Origin: Cucumis sativus
Taxonomy: Eukaryota; Streptophyta; Magnoliopsida; Cucurbitales; Cucurbitaceae
Direction of reading: 5' to 3'
DNA length: 64,000 nucleotides
Assembly (NCBI RefSeq): GCF_000004075.3
Contig: NC_026661.2
Coordinates: 20,922,307 to 20,986,306 of the forward strand
Below are positions 38,703-51,072 of this stretch, piece by piece. Made by a program: the position numbers and the translations under genes. Below the pieces are notes generated by a model. The model made no database searches. It worked only from the letters and a program-made list of their open reading frames with translations, and was not told where the DNA came from. Numbering within the stretch: position 1 is the stretch's first letter; each line of letters opens with the position of its first letter.

Positions 38703-38744
38703 GAAGTATAAATGGTTTGTGAAGTATAAATGGTTTGTGAAGTA
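38703..38744 (+). repeat. 18-base tandem repeat
   Basis: The unit GAAGTATAAATGGTTTGT occurs twice in full (38703-38720, 38721-38738) and continues for six bases of a third copy. It lies in AT-rich intergenic DNA and matches a degenerate motif dispersed elsewhere in the window. Confidence 0.85.
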
Positions 38745-39639
38745 TTCTAGTTTTGACAATTTATACTTTTGTAAAAAAAAAAAATATTGAAATTATTTAC
38801 ACAAATATATATCAAAATAATTCATTCAACTCTATATAGCCTATTTATGTTTTTTTTTTTACATTTTGTAAATTTTGAAAAGAAAATTACATATTTTATA
38901 TATATATATGTTTAAGATAAAAATGATGTTATAAAAAAATATTTTCAAACATAGCAAAATATTATAAAATATAACAATTCAAATTTGATCGATGATTGTT
39001 TCAATCAGTTTCTAATTATCACTTATAATATCTGAAATCTAAAATTTTGGTAGACTTAGTAAATATTTCAAAATTTTACCATTTACAATAATTTTCATAA
39101 AAAAAGTACAAACCTTTTCACTAAATATTTGACATGTTATACTTAAACGGGTCTATTGAAACAAAAATATAACATTTTACAAAATATTTATACTTCATAC
39201 AAAAATTAAGTGCAATAAATCAAATAATTTGTCGATTTTTTCTAAAGAAAATTTCATAAATATAACGGAACACCAAAATATTTACGGCCTGTGTAACAAA
39301 ATAAAAAAGCCATGACTATTTTTTTAAAAAATATTTCAGTTTGTCCTTCCTTTTCATCTCAATTTTTCTTTTTCTTGTCGTAGTTTTTTTCTCTTCTTCT
39401 TTTGCCCGTTTTCTTTTGTTTTTTCAAACCATATATAAAATATCTTGAAAAAAAATGGTTATATATTGGTACACGATCATCTAGATTTGGATATTCGTGT
39501 ACTAAAAATAGCCAATTTTAAATGATCACGTAGTCAAATCGTCAAATCTAAACGATCTTAAAGATCGTTTACCAAATATATTACACATACTAGACATTTT
39601 TTGTATTTTCCATGGTAAACTTTTGTATTTTTTCATTTT

Positions 39640-39700
39640 CAAAATTGTTATATACATTATAAATATTTTTCAAAATTGTTATATACATTATAAATATTTT
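39640..39700 (+). repeat. 31-base tandem repeat, two copies
   Basis: The segment starting CAAAATTGTTATATACATTA at 39640 repeats at 39671 with period 31 and no clear mismatch in the shared part. Local duplication in AT-rich intergenic DNA. Confidence 0.85.
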
Positions 39701-40923
39701 TTTTGAGTAGTGAGAAAACTTTTTTCTCTATTCTAAAATAATAATAAAAAAAAACTCTTATTTAAAATGCGGAATATCCAAATCATATTAGGGGGCGGAA
39801 ATTGAGGGAGAGCATTGGGTGAGGTTTGTGACTTTGCGGCCATCGCTTTTACTTATTTACTTAACTTATTTTGTAAGGTAAGGATTTTATTTTTGGTCTA
39901 AAGTTGGGATTTATGCTTTAATTTCCTAATTTCCTAATTTCCTTTCCCTATTCCTATTCCTATTCCCATTTCTACTCATCTATTATCTTATATTATATTG
40001 CCTTCCTTAATTCAATGTGTTTGTTCTAATCCATCAATTAATGCCTTTAATTAGGCTGAAATTGAACTAATCTTCAATACAAAACAAAGAAAGAGCTTTT
40101 ATACATATGATAGTAATCTACAATTGCGCATCATAGGTTTTGTTTAACTTATGGAGGGTGTGATTGAGGATATACGTACTTTTTAATCTTCAACCTAAAA
40201 GAGGGAGTTAGTGTCTAATCTACCATCATTCATCATTCATTCATTGATGATAATTAGATACAATTCTTGATATTTTGCTTTTGAACGTTATGCTATGTTA
40301 TTCTCCAATTTATATCCTAGCCAAATAGGTAGTTAGACCACTCTCTAGCCTCGAAAAGATTTATAGTGTTATTGGAGTACCTAGTACTCTTCTTATTTAG
40401 TATTTAACATGTCATCAAATGATTTATTAATTTAATTTTGTAGACTCTACGTAGTTCTTGAATGTCAATCTACTTATAGCATACAAATGAATGTTTGGGT
40501 ATGAATTTGTAAATATAACTATTACAGTAGTCTATTAAGAAGTTGTAAATCATCGAGGGAGGCCTAATGTTTGAACTCTTACAATATTGTTGTTTTCATT
40601 TAATATTATATCATGGATTGTCAATAAGAGTGTGTTATTTAAAGACTTTTCTTCTCTTTGATTATATAAGTACAACAAAAATTATAATTTGGACTGGCCA
40701 AACAGTAAATTTCTCATTGATATATGATTTATAACATTTTGCTTACGTCATAATTAACTCAATACCCTATTTTGTTAGCATAAACATAAGAAACTGTTGT
40801 TAAATCAGTGAATTATCAATCACAAACATAAACATGAGAAGGTCATCCTTACAAAAATACATTTAAATCATCTTTTTCAAATAAAAAACCCCGCAATCAG
40901 AATTCAATCAATGAGTCTCATAT

Positions 40924-41650
40924 TTACAATTGTCCCAATTTAAAGAACCAGCTGACATATCTAATTTGAAGAGAAGTTGAAGTGGAATCTCTCAATTCTT
41001 TAATTTTGGGGATTGAGAGTAAATGAAATATGTCTCCTTCTCCTTCGAAACTTGATCGATCTGTACACAGGTTTTTCAACAACTCGAACCAGCCGTTCTT
41101 CCAATTCCGGCTGCTCCACAACACGCTGGATTGATATGACATCAAGAACTGGTTTGTATTGTTTGGATCCATTGCAAGAGTGTATTCTCCTATGTCAGGA
41201 GATCCGTCGTATCGCCAAGATTTTAAAGACGAAATGGAGTTAGTTTTGTGATTGATCCCAATTTTCATTCCGGGAAGAAGCATATGGGTTGGATGATCAA
41301 AGCTCTGCCACAGAATTTGCTTTACTGATCCATCTCGGTTTCAGCTCTCGCCATACGAAATCACCGTCGTCTTGTAACATCGCACTGGTGGTGTCGATGG
41401 GGAGGCTGATCGAAGTGGAATTGTTGGAAAATAGGAAGTTTCGATTAACGATGGCAACAACGTCTGGGAATAACTTTTGTTGGGGATTCCTACGTCATGG
41501 TATTGGTATTTGGTGGATAATAGTTAAAGCCTAGAACAAAGATGACGGTAGCTGGAATTAACTGAGACCCAGTTGTTAATTCTTGGCCTTGATGTAGTAT
41601 GTCCGCCATAGAAGACTGGCCGTGGCAAAACTCAAGCAGTAGAAGAAGAG
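40924..41650 (-). pseudogene. Relic of an S-receptor-like kinase ectodomain (B-lectin part)
   Basis: On the minus strand, pieces match the first exon of the neighbouring receptor kinases: a TTGSQLIPATVIFVLGF segment near 41560, [19 protein letters not shown] near 41280, and WRYDGSPDIGEYTLAMDPNN near 41200. The pieces lie in different frames, the signal-peptide region is degraded and there is no PAN, membrane or kinase part. It is a broken 5' half of a former array member, downstream of gene A in the array's direction. Confidence 0.8.
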
Positions 41651-41924
41651 TAAAGTAAAATCATAGTACTCAAATTCAAATTAAATTTATATGATCTAAA
41701 ATAACAAAAGTTTTAAAAATACTTACAAATTAAACGTAACAAAAATATCAGTCTACTGTGATAGACCCTGAATAACTACCATATACGTTTATCATAATAC
41801 TAATTAAATAGAAATGGATTATAGTCCAACTACTTGCAATACAATAATGGTAAAACACTCATATAAAACTATTATGATAGACATAAAGTGAGAATATTAA
41901 GTTGATTTGAGACACAATGATCGA

Positions 41925-44900
41925 TCAGGGCTGCACCTTGCAACCATCGTTGAGAGTGTCATAGAATTCAATGAATAAATTGCTTCTATGGGTCGTATGA
42001 GTTTCACTATCCACCTCTTCTATTTCCCGTTGGGAGGAACTTGGGCTTTGAGCAATAAAAAAAGCAGGTTGTTTGGGAGATGGAAGTTGAGCGGAATCAT
42101 TGTTGATCATGAAATAAATATCCAACATCGTCGGCCTATTCCCTGGGATTTGTTGAACACATAGAAGACTAACATGAATGCACCTTAGGGCCTTTGCTTT
42201 TTGATCATCAGAATTGCATAAACCCAAGTCAATCAGCTCTTCTCCTCTCCCATTCACCCACAATTCCCATGCCTGAAAAATACAAACATTATCATTTTTA
42301 ACTCACACACACATTCATAAACAAAAACAGACAACCCTTTCTAACTTACATATCCTATGAGGTTAAGTGGTCGTTCTGTGTCATAATTGTGGTAGTTCTT
42401 TTGACTTGTTATGATCTCCAACAATAGTATTCCAAAACTGTATACATCAGACTTTATTGAAAAAATACCCTCCATTGCATATTCTGGTGATATATACCCA
42501 CTGCAATATAACATAAGTAAGTTGATCATGAACTGCATATCAACATATCCATATTTAACTCTACATGAATTAATTACTTAAATGATTTTTTCTAATATAT
42601 ATGTATATATCAATGGAAGATACAAATATATAAAAGATTCACTTACTGTGTACCAACCACTCGACTTGTGTTTGCTTCGTTGTCAGATGGCTTAAAGACT
42701 CTAGCCATACCAAAGTCCGATATTTTTGCATTCATTTCATCATCCAGTAAAATGTTGCTAACTTTTAAATCTCGATGAATTATTCGTACTCTTGAGTAGC
42801 AGTGAAGGTAGAGTAGTCCTTGAACTATTCCTTGGACAACGTGCAAACGTTTTTCCCAATCAAATATTAACTTCTTCTCCGAATCTATATATAACCCCAA
42901 TCATATGGAAAAATAATAACAATGAGATTGATATGCAATAATGAGAAAAATAGACGAGAAAGAACTAAAAGAAAAAGTAAAATGACCGACCAAAGAGGAA
43001 AAAGTCGAGGCTTTTGTTGGGCATATACTCATAAACCAACAATTTCTCCTCTTTATGAAGGCAGCAACCAATGAGCCTAACCAAATTAGTGTGTTGAAGT
43101 TTAGCAATCAAAATAGTTTCATTCTTAAACTCAACCAATCCTTGTCCTGAATTCTTTGACAGTCTTTTAATGGCTACTTCTTGCCCATCTGTCAAAACTC
43201 CCTTATAAACAGGTCCGAAGCCACCTTGTCCCAGCTTACACTCTTCACCAAAATTATTCGTAGCAGAGAGTATGGTTTCGAAGTCAAAAAATTGCAATTC
43301 GGGGTTCTTTTTTCCATCTCTAATTTGTATGATCATTATTCTTAATATGTTGTAACCTTCGGATATCATCCCCATCCCCCGAAGAAAACCTTTCTTTACT
43401 TTTCCGATAGCTGTGGGTTAAGACAAAAACAATCATTATGTAATATATCCAACGGAATTAAATATAATGTGGGTTTTCTTTAATAATAAAAATATAAAGA
43501 AACAATATACCTTTGAATATTTGTGTTCTCCATTTGGTGTATATAATAAAACAGAGTAGGAGAAAAGTTGCAGGTATGGTTAGAGCCACAGTTATTTGAA
43601 CCCAAACCTTCCATTTTCCTGCATGACGATTAAGCTAATTAATTAGAAGTAAACCCAAGATTCAAAATTTTCATTTTGCATTAACATTACTACAGTTTTT
43701 TAGTTTATTTTTAATTAACTCGATGGTAACCCACCTGTAACTATTCTCTATATAACTGAAATAATAAGTGTAGTGATAAAAGTGTCCTTCGGCCCCCCTT
43801 TAAAACCAGATTCCTTCTAAATTAATTTTATTGAACTTTAAAGCTTTCCGTTAACATAACAAAATTTCCAGAAAGTATGTCTATCTTTGTTCTTTCGTAA
43901 TAAAATTTTTCTTCCTAATTCGAACTGGGTGTCTCTCTTTCGTTTGTCAATTTTTGCAACATAAAAATTGAACTAGGTTAGTTTTTGGGGGAAAAAAATA
44001 CTAATTTATTAGCATGTGTTTACTACTAAAAAACAACACTCGAATATCAATTTAATAATTAACGTAGCTATCTACTTTGTGAATGTTTAAGTCTATATGG
44101 GAAAAAAAAAAGAAGAAAAGAAAGAGAAAGAAAGAATCAAAGTGTAGGATTAGATATGGAATAATCTGATGCAAGTAACCTTACCATTTGGAGACTCGTC
44201 ATTTGTGTTTGAAAACTCGTGATCTGTGTCTAGAAACTCGCTATCTGTGTCCAGTGACCAAAGCATTTGTAAACTGTCGTTCTCTGGAATAAAGTTGGCA
44301 CCTGACTTCCAAAACTCACAGCCGGAGTCACTCTCGTACGCTGGAATCCCAAAAGCGATGCAATCGCAATCATTAATGCAAATACTGCGGCACTCAAACA
44401 TGGTTAAGTTTCCACTTAGTTTGTAGTAATAATCAGAACCATTAATCCTCTCCAACTCGTAACCATTAATCTGCGAAATGTACGGACCATAGCCATGAGA
44501 CAACTTATTCCTGCACTCCGGTATTTTGTCCAGCTCTCTCCACACACAAGCACCACGGATCTCATTCGAAGTCAAGAGGCAGGGAGAGTCATATATTTCA
44601 TTGTTGATTCTAACATTCCCATTATTTTCTAATCTGATTTGGGATAAAATAAGTTCCCCTGACTCTCCGTGATAATATGAATTTCTATACAGAGAATATC
44701 CATTGGGTTCCCGGGCGTAGTAAATGAAATACGTTTCGTTCTCATTCGAAACTCGAACGAAATTGAATCCTTTATCTTTTTCCAAGAATTCGAACGAACC
44801 CTCTTTCCAATTCCCAGTCCTCCAAAGCAGTTCTCCTCGGACACAAACCACTAACTCATATGTATTGTTCGGATTCATTCCCAGACTCAAACCTCCCGGC

Positions 44901-45472
44901 TTCGGAGATTTATAGTTTCGCCATGATATTAATGACCAAGTGGAGTTAGTTTTGTGATTGATCCCAATTTTCATTCCGGGAAGCAGAGTATCTGTTGGAT
45001 GATCAAAACTCTGCCACACAATCTGCTTTACTGACCCATCTCTGTTCAGCTCTCGTAGTACAAAGTTGCCGTTGTCTTGTAATATGGCGCTGCTGGTGGT
45101 CGGTTGTCCGCCATTGAAAAGTGAAAAGGAACAATTCCCACTTTGGATTTTCAAGCTGCCGTTGACGTCAATTGTGAGGCTGATCGAAGCAGAATTGTTG
45201 GGAAATGGGGAGTTTCGATTGGCTATCCAGATTGGTTTCTGGTCATTTGTGTTGTCGGAAATTCCCAAATAAATGGAATTAGAACTTGGAGGAATGTAAA
45301 ATGCTAGAATAAAAGTGGCGGTGGATGAAATTAATTGAGAACCAATTGATAGGTGTTGGCCTTGAGCAAGAACATCATTTGCTAGTGTGGTGTGGCCATG
45401 GGAAAACTTGGCCATGAAAAGCGCTACAAAGAAACAGCAGAATAGAATTAAGAGTTGAGGAAATAGAAACAT
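41925..45472 (-). CDS. G-type lectin S-receptor-like Ser/Thr kinase, CES101 type (gene A)
   Basis: Six exons (44185-45472, 43511-43618, 42991-43410, 42647-42884, 42350-42500, 41925-42272) join in frame to 850 residues. It has a signal peptide at about 1-27 ([20 protein letters not shown]) and a B-type lectin domain at about 30-150, then [16 protein letters not shown]. An S-locus glycoprotein region with many N-glycosylation sites follows, then a PAN/apple domain with [20 protein letters not shown]. The membrane span is at about 434-456 (exon 2). The kinase has [12 protein letters not shown] (525-536), K547, HRDLK (642-646) and DFG (662-664), so it is an RD kinase with all key residues. Such receptors sit in the plasma membrane and are tied to defence and stress signalling; the ligand is unknown. 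The last 20 or so residues differ from gene C through small indels, so the C-tail is atypical. A W-box lies about 160 bases upstream. Confidence 0.9.
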
Positions 45473-46650
45473 GGTTGTTTAGGTAAAAGCATATAATGAT
45501 AGATTATTTCAATTATGTCCTAACACCACTTCCGTTTTTGATCTTATGAACTCAAATAATATGAACATAAGGGGGTCTCCATTTGTGTTACTTGGAAATA
45601 TTAGATCATGAAAGGAACTTTTGGCTCGCCTTGACCCACCATCATTGAAAAATTCAAAGCACTTCCAATATAAAATAGACTGAATTAGAAGTAGGGTGAA
45701 TATCCTACTGAACATTCAACTCCGAAAATAATATCTAAGGTGTCTCTGTAGGTCTCTCTGCATTTTAAAAACTATTAAATTACAACAAAAGATACAAAAG
45801 ATAATGGTCAATTTGGTATAGTTTTTCTTTCAATGATTAAATGCAGAGAACACCCTTAAAAACTCCCAAAGTCAGTCAATGCCTACATACTTCCTTTTGA
45901 TTATATTAAAATGTCTGTTTCTCCATTAAAATACATAAACCATCTAATTGACTCATAGTCAATCCACAAGAAACGAATCAAGTCTCTCTTATTTTTTCTT
46001 CTTTCTTTCTTTATTTCTCCATTAAATACAAACCATCTAACTAGTGGGTTGGGATATTTACATTATATGTACATAAATAAATGCAAAATCAACAAAGTTA
46101 TATTTCAAATTCTCACTTATGACCACATAAAAAATATATTATCTTTTCATGATATCTTCTTAATTAATGAATTTACTGAAACATTTAAAGAAATTTTCTA
46201 AATTTTTAGATAATATAGGACTTTTCCACACACACAATACTTCCATGAAAAGTAGAAACTAAACCTTTCAAACTAATTAATGAGATCACGAGTTATCAAG
46301 GAATGAAATATATCCATGTCTTCTTGTTGAATATAGTAAAATAAAGAAAAACAATCTCAAACTAATTGCAATACAATAACAGTATAATATAATACTCCTA
46401 CAACTTATGATGACAGACATAAAATAATGGCAATATATTTTAAGTTGATTTGAGAACACATGAGGGCTTCATCTAGCAACCATCACTGAGACTGTCATTG
46501 CATTCGTTGAGTAAATGTCCAGTGTTGGTCCTACAGGTCGTATGAGCTCATTATTCACATCTTCGATTTCAGGTTCCGAGGAGTTTGGATTTTGAGCAAC
46601 AAAAAAAGCTGGTTGTTTGGGAGATGGGAGTTGAGCATAATCGTTGCTGA
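45473..46650. other. Spacer between receptor-kinase genes A and B
   Basis: 45473-45720 is the gene A upstream block, which is also conserved before genes B and C. Then about 700 AT-rich bases without a gene. 46469-46650 still aligns with the C-terminal coding tail of genes A and C (IDVYFMISND-like, [10 protein letters not shown]) but lies beyond the gene B stop, so it is former coding sequence. Confidence 0.6.
45631..45636 (+). promoter_or_regulatory. W-box upstream of gene A
   Basis: TTGACC, a core WRKY-binding W-box, lies inside a block (CTTGACCCACCATCATTG) conserved upstream of genes A and B. It is about 160 bases before the gene A start codon. In gene C the same place reads ATGACC, so the box is lost. 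The regulatory role is inferred. Confidence 0.4.
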
Positions 46651-49600
46651 TCATGAAATAAATATCCAACATCGTCGGCATAAAAGACTGACATGGATAC
46701 ATCTTAAAGCTTTTGGTTTCTGATCAGAGTTGCACAAACCTGAATCAATGAGCTCTTCTCCTCTCCCATTCACCCATAATTCCCATGCCTGAAAATACAA
46801 TAACCATATAGATATTGTTTAAAATCATTATAACTTAACTTCACAGACAAAAACAACGACCTTTCTACACTTACATATCCTATGAGATTGAGTGGTCGTT
46901 CTGTGTCATAATTATTGTAGTTTTTTCGACTTGTTACGATCTCCAATAACAGTATTCCAAAGCTGTACACGTCTGACTTTATTGAGAAAATGCCCTCCAT
47001 TGCATATTCCGGTGATATATAGCCACTACAGCATAGAATATTATTGTACATTTAACTTAGTTTTCTAATATAAACATCATCCCTGTGTTACTAAGAATTT
47101 ATACCATATATATATATATATATGTATATATATAAAAGATTGATCACTTACTATGTACCAACCACCCGACCTGTATTTGCTTCATGCTCTGATGGTTTGA
47201 ACACTCTAGCCATACCAAAATCTGATATTTTTGCATTCATCTCATCATCAAGTAAGATATTGCTAACTTTTAAATCTCGATGAATTATTCGAACTCTTGA
47301 GTAGTGGTGAAGATAAAGTAATCCTTGAACTATCCCTTGAATAACATGTAAGCGTTTTTTCCAATCTAATATTAACTTCTTCTCCAAGTCTGCAAATACT
47401 CCCCAACCACAGAAAAAGAAAAACATATACTATAAATGGATACATAGTAGAGAATAGTTGATAATCAAAGAGATCAAGACACTGTATAATTAAACAAACG
47501 TAAAAAAAGACTAATTTACCAAAGAGGAAGAAATCAAGGCTTTTGTTGGGCATATACTCATAAACCAACAATTTCTCATCTTTATGAAGGCAGCAACCAA
47601 TGAGCCTAACCAAATTAGTGTGTTGAAGTTTAGCAATCAAAATAGTTTCATTCTTAAACTCAACCAATCCTTGTCCTGAATTCTTTGACAGTCTTTTAAT
47701 GGCTACTTCTTGCCCATCTGTCATAACTCCCTGCAGTACAATATAATTAATCAATAATTGTTACAACCCAAAGTATATATATATACATATATATTATTAA
47801 AAGATTAAATCCCATATAATAATATATATAAGCTAGAGTTAATTAACTTAATTTATAATATGTATTACCTTATAAACAGGTCCAAAACCACCTTTTCCAA
47901 GCTTACATTCATCTCCAAAATTATTCGTAGCAGAAACTATGGTTTCAAAGTCAAAAAACTGCAATTCAGGATTCTTTTTCCAGTCTGTTATCTGTCTGAT
48001 CATTATTCCTAATATCTTACAATCTTCGGTTATGACCCACATCCTACGTAGAAAACATTTCTTGAATTTTCCTATAACTGTGGGATTTAGACACAAATAC
48101 AATAATATATTGTCAAATTATTCATAGTAATTATAATATATATCCAATGAAAATTTAAAATAAAATGACTGAAATAGATTTACCTTCGACTATTTGTGTT
48201 CTCCAATTTGCGTATATTATAAAACATAGTAGAAGAAAAATTGTAGAAACGGCTAGACCGATAGTCACTTGCACCCAAACCTCCATTTTTCCTAAGCAAA
48301 TTCAAAATCTTAAGTTAGCTAGATAGATATAGCAGCAGTTTCTACTGACTATAATATATATTAAGAAAGTTTGTTTCTTTTTTCTTTCTCGAAGATTATT
48401 GATTGATCTTCATTCTTATAATGATTGTAATTATTTTTTCAAATATGGTTTTGATATTTTTCATAAGAAAGGAAAACCCCCAAAACCAAAGCATGAATAT
48501 ATTTTTTCTTAGTACATAAGAAATAGCAAAATAATAATAATAGTTAAGCCACAAAAGTAATAGCAAACATACCATAGTGTTGTTGATATATACATAAATT
48601 AAAAGGTTCATACATTGATATTAAATATCACAAACATATTTGGTATATCTTTTATAAATACTCATAAATAAATAAAATGCCATTTCTATTTAATCTAATA
48701 TGGCTAGAAATGCTAATATTTTCTACTACATTTTCGAATTCACTATCTAAGTGTTTAAAATTAGATGTAAAAAGAAAAATGTTTATAAAGATTTATAAAG
48801 TTGTTCCATATGCGTCCAAAGGAAAAATATTTTGTCACCTCTTTTGCTACTGTAAATGCTATTTAAAATTTGAATTAGATACGTGTGTTTACTATTTACT
48901 TCTAAACCAATTAAGTCGTCTACACATGAAGAAACTTGAGACATTTTAAAAAATAGCAAAATAAACTAAAATATTTACGAACTATAGTAAAAATTTTAAT
49001 TTTTTATATCAATGATAGAAATTGATAAAATTCTATCAATGTCATTGATAGAAACACATCGGTGTCTATTATTGATATAATCTAAAATTTTTTGCTATAT
49101 CTGGTAAATATTTTGTCAAATTTGTTTTTTTTTTTTTTTACAATTTCCCATAATACCTCACTCTTTCGTTCAAATACTTTCTTAATTATTAATCTTAGAC
49201 TAAGTTTTTGAAAATTTTTTACTCGTAAATATGCATCAATGTTGATAAGAAATCTATTAATTAATTTATGAGTAAAAATGAAATTTTAGTATGGAAATTG
49301 TAATGAAATTAGGTGTTAAATCAGAAGTTTGATGTAAACTAACTTAATTACCGTTTCTATAGTTACATGGATAGGGGTGTGGACTTGGCGCCGGAGGGTC
49401 CGACGACTCTTCTCCGTTTAGAAACCAACCCTCTCTTTCACCTTCATCCATCACAATAATCTTGGCTCCTGACTTCCATATCTCACACCCGCCGTTCCCA
49501 TCTTCTTGTTTGCTAACACCGAAACCGATGCAATCACAATCATAAATGCAAATTATTTCGCATTCAAATCTCGTTAAGTTTGTGTCCTTGTAAGAAGAAG

Positions 49601-50615
49601 AAGAAGAAACATTAATGGTATCTTCCAATGTGTGAACAAACATCGTCTTAAAGGCCACTCCATTAGGGTACAACCAATTCCTACACCGAGGCATTTTGTG
49701 CTGCTTTTTCCACACGCACCCTTCGTTATCTTTTTCCAACAATGGGCAAATAGAGTGCTCAAAATCTTCATTATTCATATTCATCCTCAAATTCCCATCT
49801 TCTTTCAATCTCAATTGGGTTTGTATCACACTTGTTGATTCTGCCCTGTAGTTGTTGTTGAAAGAGAAGTAAATCAAATACGTTTCGTTCTCATTCGAAA
49901 CTCTATTGAAATTGATTCCTTTATTGTTTTCCAGGAATTCGAACGAACCGTCTTTCCAATTCCCACTCCTCCAAAACAAATCATCTCGGATGAACATCAC
50001 TAACTCGAACGTATTGTTTGGATTCATTCCCAGTCTGAAAGCTCCAGGCTTCGGAGATTCCTCGTTTCTCCATGATGTTAATGACCAAGTGGAGTTAGTT
50101 CTGTAATTGATCCCAATTTTCATTCCGGGAAGCAGAGTATCTGTTGGATGATCAAAGCTTTGCCACAAAATTCCCTTTACTGATCCATCTCTGTTCAGCT
50201 CTCGCAATATGAAATTGCCGTCGTCTTGTAAAACTGCGCTGCTGCTGGTGGTTGATTGTCCGACATCAAAGAGTGAAAAGAAAAAACTCCCATTTTGTAT
50301 TATCAAGCTGCCGTTGGCGTCGACGACGAGGCCCATCGAAGCAGAATTGTTGGCAAATATTGGAGAGTTTGGATTGGCAATCCAGATTGGCTTCTGGTGA
50401 TTAGAGTTATAGGAAATTCCCAAATAAGTGGCATTATTCAAAGAGTCGGGATTGTAAAATCCTAAGACAAAGATGCCAGTGGGTGAGATTAACTGAGACC
50501 CAAACCTCAGTTCTTGGCCTTGAGTAAGTACATTATAGGCCATTGTAGACTGAACCTGGGAACTCTCCGCCATTACAACCGCTACAAAGCAACACCAGAA
50601 TGCAACAAAGTTCAT
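46651..50615 (-). CDS. G-type lectin S-receptor-like Ser/Thr kinase with truncated kinase C-lobe (gene B)
   Basis: Seven exons (49352-50615, 48184-48291, 47869-48077, 47520-47730, 47152-47389, 46875-47025, 46651-46788) give 772 residues. The start at 50615 gives a signal peptide, [19 protein letters not shown]; an upstream in-frame ATG at 50720 would add 35 charged residues and hide it. B-lectin, [16 protein letters not shown], an S-locus region, PAN ([18 protein letters not shown]) and a membrane span follow. The kinase keeps [20 protein letters not shown] and DFG. In the last exon 25 bases present in A and C are missing, which shifts the frame and replaces the conserved [12 protein letters not shown] part of subdomain XI with a short novel tail and stop. 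Unlike A and C, it has an intron at VYK/G (47731-47868). It may be a defective or decoy receptor; activity is doubtful. Confidence 0.75.
48955..49150. repeat. Dispersed AT-rich repeat with short inverted motifs
   Basis: Contains ATCAATGATAGAAATTGATA, TTCTATCAATGTCATTGATA and GTGTCTATTATTGATA in close succession, then TTTTGCTATATCTGGTAAAT. A related but diverged copy lies at about 51310-51560 (CTATTATTAATAGACATTAG) and a short piece near 41745-41775. The ends are not clear; it may be a non-autonomous DNA transposon relic common in this genome. Confidence 0.45.
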
Positions 50616-50762
50616 GGCTTTGTTAAGCGTATTATGATACATTTCAAAGATGTCCCATAACCACTTCCGTTTTTCGTTTTTATGGACTCGAATAATATCA
50701 ACAAATTGAGTGATATCCATATCAGTAAATTGGAAATATCATGAAGAAACTTTTGGGCCGCC

Positions 50763-50768
50763 TTGACC
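50763..50768 (+). promoter_or_regulatory. W-box upstream of gene B
   Basis: TTGACC in the upstream block shared with gene A, about 150 bases before the preferred gene B start codon. Same reasoning and same uncertainty as for gene A. Confidence 0.35.
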
Positions 50769-51000
50769 CACCATCATTGGAAAATTCATAGGCTTCCAAT
50801 AGGAAAAAGACTGAATTAGGATAGGACTCCAAACAAAGTCCTTCATCTCCACCAAATTTTTAGTTCATTTCTAAACACACACAAAAAAAAAACTCCTTTT
50901 TATTTAAGGTTACTTTAATAATTTATGGATTTTCATTTGCCTTGCATGCAGGGCAAACTGAATGTTAATAATGACGGTTGTGCCCTACACATTTTACACA

Positions 51001-51072
51001 AATGACAAAAACGAAGTTCATCTCACGAAATTTTACATGTACAAATGACAAAAACGAAGTTCATCCCACGAA
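51001..51072 (+). repeat. Two-copy tandem repeat of about 43 bases
   Basis: AATGACAAAAACGAAGTTCA occurs at 51001 and 51044, each followed by TCyCACGAA and preceded by ATTTTACA. One C/T difference separates the shared parts. Recent local duplication. Confidence 0.8.

Larger units (their letters stand above)
36989..40923. other. Intergenic region between the IST1-like gene and the receptor-kinase cluster
   Basis: About 37000-37600 is purine-rich on the + strand and probably holds the IST1-like 5' UTR and promoter, with CCACGTCGG near 37566. From 37650 to 40900 the DNA is AT-rich and repetitive: an 18-base tandem repeat near 38703, a 31-base tandem repeat near 39640, short CCTAATTT repeats near 39921, and copies of dispersed AT-rich motifs. 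No gene was seen. Confidence 0.55.

Noticed and set aside
50616-50720. Upstream ATG for gene B
   Set aside because: It would place 35 charged residues before the signal peptide, unlike genes A and C whose proteins start at the signal peptide.
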